NCBI GenBank assembly: GCA_046760705.1
Contig: JBHIER010000066.1
Coordinates: 1 to 11,098, forward strand
DNA: 11,098 bases
Source of the DNA: JBHIER01 sp046760705 [NCBI: bacterium]
GTDB lineage: Bacteria; JBHIER01; G020348925
Direction: 5' to 3'
Below, in pieces: positions 7,137-11,098 of the stretch. A program made the position numbers and the translations under genes. The notes under the pieces were generated by a model. It was not told where the DNA came from, made no database searches, and saw only the letters and a program-made list of their open reading frames with translations. Each line of letters starts with the position of its first letter. Position 1 is the stretch's first letter.

Positions 7137-8050
7137 TCGATGATGCGGAAGGTCCGAGGTTGGGCGTCGATCCAGGTCACGTTTGGAGGAGTTAGAATGA
7201 CCGGAGTCACCTCTTCGGTGCTCCGACGACGTGCCTGGCGGTAGTCCACGGAGACGCGAAAATCCTCGGATGTGAGGGAGGCCAACAGTTCCGCCCCCCC
7301 CTCAACAGTGAGAGTGATGGTAGATGAATCGAGAGTGACCTTCTTGTTTGAAGGGACGTGCAACAGGACCACGGGAATATCGTTCACGACGCGCCTTTTC
7401 AGCCTCTGAACATCCACCTCGGCGGCCACCTTTGTGGGCCTGAGCGTCACGTTCCTCCCTTCCGGCCAGGCCAGGGCAAGCTCCCGATGCACCCGACGCT
7501 TGGCCCGTTGGACCCTCACAGGTTGGGTGAGAAGGGTGTCGACGTGCCCCACAAAACGTTTCGGACCGCTCAGGGTGGCCGAGTCAGGAGTGGCTTCCAC
7601 CGAACCGACGACCACGTATCCATCGGCGGCTGCAACCTCCAGCCTCGGCCACACGGGGACCCGTTTGACCACCAAACGGTCGATGTCGACATCGACATAA
7701 TCGGGCTCCATAATCTCCAGTGGGGTCACATCGAGGTCACGAGGGATAACCACGTCGGAAACCTTGAGTCGAAAACGCGCCTTGCTCTGGATGGTGTCCT
7801 GCAGATCCAAGATGATCTTGATCTCGGAGAACATGAGCCAGAACAGCCGCTTCCCCTTCCCTCTGATCTTCACCTGCAAATGTCTGGGCAGTTCGTTGGC
7901 CACAACGAGATTCTCAGCAAGGTGTGTGGGCTTGAGCGAGGCCTGAAAGGTGTATGTGTACGTTTTCTCTGTGACCACATGGAGCCACAGAAGGAGCGCC
8001 ACGCCGATGGCCCCCATCTTCACCCCGAGATTGTTCAACACCGGTGGCAC
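7133..8050 (-). CDS. YbbR-domain (CdaR-like) membrane-anchored protein
   Basis: The 305-residue protein has one N-terminal transmembrane helix (about 11-27), in the pattern NLGVKMGAIGVALLLWLHVV that starts most YbbR proteins. An extracytoplasmic part follows, made of about three YbbR-type beta repeats (about 30-115, 120-205 and 210-305) with recurring SGP/VEG-type turns. In Firmicutes the homologue CdaR binds and modulates the diadenylate cyclase CdaA, usually encoded directly upstream; no such cyclase is present here. The start is GTG at 8050, preceded by AAAGGGG at a suitable distance, and an in-frame TGA shortly upstream excludes a longer form. The stop overlaps the tsaD start by 4 bases. 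The family call is firm; the function in this organism is unknown. Confidence 0.88.
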   Translation of the reverse strand: MPPVLNNLGVKMGAIGVALLLWLHVVTEKTYTYTFQASLKPTHLAENLVVANELPRHLQVKIRGKGKRLFWLMFSEIKIILDLQDTIQSKARFRLKVSDVVIPRDLDVTPLEIMEPDYVDVDIDRLVVKRVPVWPRLEVAAADGYVVVGSVEATPDSATLSGPKRFVGHVDTLLTQPVRVQRAKRRVHRELALAWPEGRNVTLRPTKVAAEVDVQRLKRRVVNDIPVVLLHVPSNKKVTLDSSTITLTVEGGAELLASLTSEDFRVSVDYRQARRRSTEEVTPVILTPPNVTWIDAQPRTFRIID

Positions 8051-8159
8051 CGCTTCCCCTTTGAAAGATCAACGGCGAGATCATAGGCTCCAACGGAAGG
8101 TCTTCGCGCGGATGAAGCCCAACCTCTTGATGGATCCTCCCCTCTTTCAGGGAACCTTG

Positions 8160-8351
8160 CTACTTTTCAGACAACGCCACGTTGCGACCCAGGCTCACTT
8201 CGCCGTTGTCGATCCTCAGATTAAACCCGCAATCGGGATTGCTGCACACCCATGCTTTATACATAATGGGGGCACCCTCCCGCCCGTAGTCGGACAGCGG
8301 AATCAGAACTCCTTTGGAACATTTCAAGCATTCAGGGTAACTGCTTTCCAT
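8160..8351 (-). CDS. Small zinc-ribbon protein of unknown function
   Basis: This is a 63-residue protein with a CxxC pair (Cys8, Cys11) and a CxxxxC pair (Cys36, Cys41, in CSNPDCGFN), spaced as in a single zinc ribbon that would bind one zinc ion. No other domain, signal peptide or membrane segment is visible. The ATG start has a strong GGAGG 7 bases upstream, which supports a real gene despite its size. It lies between nfi (128-base gap) and ybbR (109-base gap) in the same orientation. Single zinc ribbons of this size often bind nucleic acid or a protein partner, but no specific role can be assigned. Confidence 0.75.
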   Translation of the reverse strand: MESSYPECLKCSKGVLIPLSDYGREGAPIMYKAWVCSNPDCGFNLRIDNGEVSLGRNVALSEK

Positions 8352-8479
8352 GGCCTAACCTCCCCTCCCAAAATTTAGGTGCTGGGCCATAGGTGAAAGA
8401 CCGAACCCCATAACCCAAGACCACCAACCGCTTGTTGGGGCTTCATCCGCGAAAAGCCTCCGTTTGATCGTTTCGACGT

Positions 8480-9151
8480 TCATTGCGCATTGAGAAGCGC
8501 TCTCTCCTCTTTGAAAAGGCGTGCTCGTCTGTGGGCCCACCGCGTCGGCTCTGGCAACCGGAACCGGGTGCAGCAGCCCAGCACAATCTCAATGGCCATG
8601 GTCAGGTCGATGAGGTGTCCGGGTGAGACGAAGACCGGTCTCACACCCTGGCGCGTCCTCACCACCGCCCCCACAGTCTCTCCTCGGACGGTGAGAGGTG
8701 AGAAGGAGCCCTTGCTCACATCCGGCTCGGCATACTCCCCGACCAGAGGCGACTTGGCGCATCCGATCGCCGGTTGGTTGAGCAGCACACCGAGATGGGA
8801 GGCGATCCCAATCCCTCGAGGATGAGCAACCCCCTGGCCGTCGAAGATGACCACATCGGGCTGATGCGTCAACCTCTGGAGGGCCTCAATAAGAACGGGA
8901 CCCTCTCGAAACGTGAGCAGACCGGGGATGTAAGGGAAGGAGCAGGAGGATCGGACTACAGACTCCGCCACCACCTCCAACTTCTCGTAATCGAACACCA
9001 CCACCGCGGCTGTCACCCCGTCTTGCCCGAAGGAGACATCCGCCCCGGCCACTGTCCCGATACGATCAAAACTCCTCTGCAGAAGGACCCTGCCTCTCAA
9101 CTCCTCCTGGATCCGAAGGGCCTCCTGCAGCGTAACGTCCCATCTGTGCAT
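8480..9151 (-). CDS. nfi: Endonuclease V (deoxyinosine 3' endonuclease)
   Basis: Endonuclease V nicks the second phosphodiester bond 3' of deoxyinosine, starting repair of deaminated adenine; many also cut at other lesions. The 223-residue length matches the family. The residues known from the Thermotoga maritima enzyme are present in order: Asp38 (AGADVS), Tyr74 in PYIPG, Glu83, Asp104 and His110 in DGQGVAHPRGIG, Lys133 in GCAKSPL, and His207 near the C terminus; SPGH (176-179) is also conserved. The ATG start is preceded by a GGGAG-type ribosome site and, about 65 bases upstream, a good promoter. It is the first gene of the leftward group and divergent from rsmI. Confidence 0.96.
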   Translation of the reverse strand: MHRWDVTLQEALRIQEELRGRVLLQRSFDRIGTVAGADVSFGQDGVTAAVVVFDYEKLEVVAESVVRSSCSFPYIPGLLTFREGPVLIEALQRLTHQPDVVIFDGQGVAHPRGIGIASHLGVLLNQPAIGCAKSPLVGEYAEPDVSKGSFSPLTVRGETVGAVVRTRQGVRPVFVSPGHLIDLTMAIEIVLGCCTRFRLPEPTRWAHRRARLFKEERALLNAQ

Positions 9152-9216
9152 GTCCCTGTCTCCCTCGGAGAGAGCACAACAATCCCCACCCGCGCAGATT
9201 CAGAAATTGTGTGTTA

Positions 9217-9245
9217 AAATTACTAAAGGCGGACATAGTTGTCAA
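9217..9245 (-). promoter_or_regulatory. Sigma-70 type promoter for nfi and probably the downstream leftward genes
   Basis: On the minus strand, TTGACA (9240-9245) matches the consensus exactly. It is followed by a 17-base spacer and TAATTT (9217-9222), a 4-of-6 match to TATAAT. Transcription would begin near 9210, about 60 bases before the nfi ATG. No equally convincing leftward promoter was seen between nfi and the zinc-ribbon gene, so the whole nfi-to-vWA set may depend on this one. Confidence 0.7.
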
Positions 9246-9309
9246 GCTTCATCTTCCTTTTTCAGACAAAAAAATGGGAGGGATAATTGGGGGGAAGTCA
9301 AAATAGTAC

Positions 9310-9338
9310 TTGCCAACAATTTTGGGGGATGTTATCTT
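9310..9338 (+). promoter_or_regulatory. Sigma-70 type promoter for the rsmI operon
   Basis: TTGCCA (9310-9315) is a 5-of-6 match to the -35 consensus. A 17-base spacer leads to TATCTT (9333-9338), a 4-of-6 match to the -10. Initiation would fall near 9345, giving a leader of only about 15 bases before the TTG start at 9360, or about 36 bases before the GTG at 9381. Confidence 0.65.
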
Positions 9339-9344
9339 AAGATA
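9333..9344. repeat. Perfect 12-bp palindrome over the rsmI -10 box
   Basis: TATCTTAAGATA is fully self-complementary, and its left half is the proposed -10 hexamer of the rsmI promoter. A dimeric regulator bound here would block RNA polymerase. AT-rich 12-bp palindromes can occur by chance, so this is only a candidate operator. Confidence 0.4.
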
Positions 9345-9359
9345 TGATTACTGAAGACC

Positions 9360-10181
9360 TTGCTTACGAGAGCGTGTCCGGTGAGTACAGCCATTCAGAA
9401 CGATGATCGGGATTCTGCGGAGAGGAGAAGTCCATACCTTGGTCAGGGGCGAAAGGCTGACGGTGAAGGGAGAGGGAGCCTCTTCGTTGTCAGCACACCC
9501 ATCGGCAACCTTGAGGACATCACCCTGCGGGCTCTCAGGGTTTTGCGGGAGGTGGATCTCATTGCCGCAGAAGATACCCGGAGGACGGCCAAGCTGCTGT
9601 CAAAATACGACATCAAAACAGAGACGGTCAGTTTCCATGATCACAACAAGGAGCGAAGAACGCCGGATCTGCTGCACAGGCTTCGGTCCGGGGCGAACCT
9701 GGCCATTGTCTCCGATGCGGGAACGCCAGGAATCTCCGATCCATGCTACTATTTAGTTGTAAGGGCTATTGCCCAAGGGTTCTCTGTGGTCCCTCTTCCT
9801 GGGCCAACGGCTGCCATCTCCGCGCTGGTGGTCTCTGGGCTTCCCACAGACCGGTTTGTCTTTGAGGGTTTTCTTCCGACCAAAGAGGGGCGGTGTAAGA
9901 CCAGGCTCTCCGAACTGGCTTCCGAAAGGAGAACGATTGTTCTGTACGAGTCGCCCCACCGCTTGGTGAAACACTTGGAAATGATGTCTGAGATATTGGG
10001 TGATCGGAAAGTGGCCGTTGTCCGGGAGTTGACAAAGCGGTTTGAGGAGATCCAGAGGGGGAGGCTCTCCGGGTTCATTGATCATTACCGGAAGGTGCGT
10101 CCGAGGGGGGAGTTTGTCCTCATTGTCGAGGGGGCCCCTGAGCAGACCGTAGAGAGGGGACGATGCTGCCCCAGAGACTGA
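9360..10181 (+). CDS. rsmI: 16S rRNA 2'-O-ribose C1402 methyltransferase RsmI
   Basis: RsmI methylates the 2'-OH of C1402 in 16S rRNA using S-adenosylmethionine, tuning the ribosomal P site. The core runs from FVVSTPIGNLEDIT (42-55) through AAEDTRRTAKLL (69-80) and the SAM-site SDAGTPGISDP (118-128) to LPGPTAAISAL (146-156), YESPHR (196-201) and VRELTKRFEE (221-230). Homologues usually begin just before the equivalent of residue 41. Here no ATG, GTG or TTG lies close to that point, so the frame carries about 40 extra polar residues, starting at TTG 9360 or GTG 9381, both with weak ribosome sites. SDPC replaces the usual SDPG at residue 129, and the C-terminal helix-turn-helix domain of longer RsmI proteins is missing. 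The last 19 bases overlap the next gene. Confidence 0.93.
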   Translation: MLTRACPVSTAIQNDDRDSAERRSPYLGQGRKADGEGRGSLFVVSTPIGNLEDITLRALRVLREVDLIAAEDTRRTAKLLSKYDIKTETVSFHDHNKERRTPDLLHRLRSGANLAIVSDAGTPGISDPCYYLVVRAIAQGFSVVPLPGPTAAISALVVSGLPTDRFVFEGFLPTKEGRCKTRLSELASERRTIVLYESPHRLVKHLEMMSEILGDRKVAVVRELTKRFEEIQRGRLSGFIDHYRKVRPRGEFVLIVEGAPEQTVERGRCCPRD

Positions 10182-10807
10182 AAGAGTGGGTTCGCGGCCT
10201 CATGAGGCCTGGGGGGGCCCTCTGCTCGAAACTGGGTATCCACCCCCACGTTTTAACCACAGTGGGGTTTGGTGTGAGCCTCTGTGCTGGTCTCAGCTTC
10301 GGTCTGGGGTCCTTTCGTTGGGCCGGGCTCCTGGTCTTAATCGCCGGCATCTTCGACATGCTGGACGGTCATACGGCCCGCATCTCGGGCAAAAAGTCCA
10401 GTTTCGGAGCCCTCTACGACTCCACCATTGACCGATACGCTGAGTTGGTGGTCTTCATCGGCCTGGCCATCCACTACCTCCAACATCCCCACCCAGTAGC
10501 GGTCATCACCGTCCTGCTGGCCATCAGCGGCTCGATGATGGTGAGCTACGTGAAAGCTCGGGCCGAGGGTTTGGAGATGGAATGCCCGGTGGGACTGATG
10601 CAGAGACCGGAGCGCATAGTCTATCTCGGGTTTGGAGCTATCATCTTCGGAAAGACCTTACTGTTCCAAATCGTTTTGGGCATCATCGCCTTGTTCACCA
10701 ATGTCACAGCCATCCAGCGGCTCTATTACATTTACGTATGGAATAAAAAACAAGACCAGCCAGAGGGAGAACCGATCTACGAAGCAAAGGAGGGAGAATG
10801 CCTATGA
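10163..10807 (+). CDS. CDP-alcohol phosphatidyltransferase, probably phosphatidylinositol phosphate synthase
   Basis: This integral membrane enzyme has 214 residues and about six hydrophobic segments. The family motif DxxDGxxAR(x8)GxxxDxxxD is complete: Asp65, Asp68, Gly69, Ala72, Arg73, Gly82, Asp86 and Asp90. These aspartates bind the divalent metals that activate CDP-diacylglycerol. KARAE (131-135) followed by a VGLxxRxER-like stretch (143-151) is reminiscent of phosphatidylinositol phosphate synthases of Actinobacteria. The next gene makes inositol phosphate, which supports inositol 1-phosphate as the acceptor; other acceptors such as glycerol phosphate remain possible. The ATG at 10163 has an AGAGGGGA ribosome site and overlaps the rsmI end by 19 bases. 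Its stop overlaps the next start as ATGA. Confidence 0.88.
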   Translation: MLPQRLKEWVRGLMRPGGALCSKLGIHPHVLTTVGFGVSLCAGLSFGLGSFRWAGLLVLIAGIFDMLDGHTARISGKKSSFGALYDSTIDRYAELVVFIGLAIHYLQHPHPVAVITVLLAISGSMMVSYVKARAEGLEMECPVGLMQRPERIVYLGFGAIIFGKTLLFQIVLGIIALFTNVTAIQRLYYIYVWNKKQDQPEGEPIYEAKEGECL

Positions 10808-11098
10808 GAAGAATTCGAGTGGCCATTATCGGTGTTGGAAATTGCGCCTCTTCCCTCATCCAGGGGGTAGAGTACTACAAGGAGACCAGAGAGGAGGACT
10901 TCATCCCAGGCCTGATGCACACCAATCTGGGCGGATATCTCGTTGGGGATATTGAGTTCGTGGCCGCCTTTGACATCGACAAGAAAAAGGTGGGTAAGGA
11001 TCTCTCTCAAGCGATTTTCGCTCCGCCCAACAATACTACCAAATTCAGTACTGTTCCCCATCTGGGGGTTCCGGTCCATCGGGGGATGACCCACGATG
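10804..11098 (+). CDS. ino1: Inositol-3-phosphate synthase (actinobacterial/archaeal type), N-terminal part only
   Basis: About 98 codons are present before the window ends. The translation begins with a Rossmann NAD-binding stretch containing [17 protein letters not shown], followed by [13 protein letters not shown] and [12 protein letters not shown]. This closely follows mycobacterial-type Ino1 proteins from memory. The enzyme converts glucose 6-phosphate to inositol 3-phosphate with NAD. The ATG at 10804 overlaps the previous stop as ATGA, with AGGAGG (10788-10793) 10 bases upstream. An in-frame ATG at 10798, 4 bases from the same site, would add two residues (MP). The 3' end lies outside the window. 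Confidence 0.92.
   Translation, partial: MRRIRVAIIGVGNCASSLIQGVEYYKETREEDFIPGLMHTNLGGYLVGDIEFVAAFDIDKKKVGKDLSQAIFAPPNNTTKFSTVPHLGVPVHRGMTHD

Noticed and set aside
8355-8540. 61-residue leftward open frame between nfi and the zinc-ribbon gene
   Set aside because: It overlaps the nfi 3' end out of frame, has no ribosome site and shows no domain.
9344-9406. 20-codon rightward open frame that could be a leader peptide before rsmI
   Set aside because: Its ATG lies at the expected transcription start with no room for a ribosome site, and it has no run of regulatory codons.

Overview
The window reads as a chromosomal stretch from a Gram-negative, fairly GC-rich, probably uncultured bacterium. The evidence is a large TonB-dependent outer-membrane receptor with an N-terminal carboxypeptidase-regulatory-like domain, the style common in the FCB superphylum and neighbouring candidate phyla. 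It lies beside ordinary housekeeping genes and an inositol-phospholipid gene pair that is uncommon outside Actinobacteria. The phylum cannot be fixed from this sequence alone. No tRNA, rRNA, CRISPR array, transposase or phage gene was seen.

Layout. The left part (1-9151) is transcribed leftward. Read in the direction of transcription, the genes are endonuclease V (nfi, 9151-8480), a 63-residue zinc-ribbon protein (8351-8160), a YbbR-domain membrane protein (8050-7133), tsaD (7136-6111) and a membrane-anchored von Willebrand A protein (6100-3869). The last three are tightly packed (4-nt overlap, then 10-nt gap) and look translationally coupled. An 848-bp gene-free interval follows (3021-3868), and then the TonB-dependent receptor (3020-33). 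A Shine-Dalgarno-like AGGAGG on the minus strand at the left edge suggests another leftward gene just outside the window.

The right part (9360-11098) is transcribed rightward: rsmI, then a CDP-alcohol phosphatidyltransferase, then the beginning of an actinobacterial-type myo-inositol-phosphate synthase cut by the window end. The three overlap by a few bases and form one operon. The last two genes form a plausible pathway: the synthase makes inositol phosphate and the transferase attaches it to CDP-diacylglycerol, giving phosphatidylinositol phosphate. The two operons diverge from a 208-bp region carrying back-to-back sigma-70-like promoters, each with a 17-bp spacer. The rsmI -10 box sits inside a perfect 12-bp palindrome.

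The most unusual DNA is the 3021-3868 interval. It holds a strong leftward promoter with a long leader, a tandem 11-bp repeat, two short GC-rich hairpins sharing a GCCGCAA flank, and a large imperfect inverted repeat. Both arms of that repeat are built from ATCAG units at the same 8/8/15/8 spacing while the triplets between units vary. This is a good candidate for an undescribed dispersed repeat or regulatory/structural element. No clearly novel multi-gene system was found.
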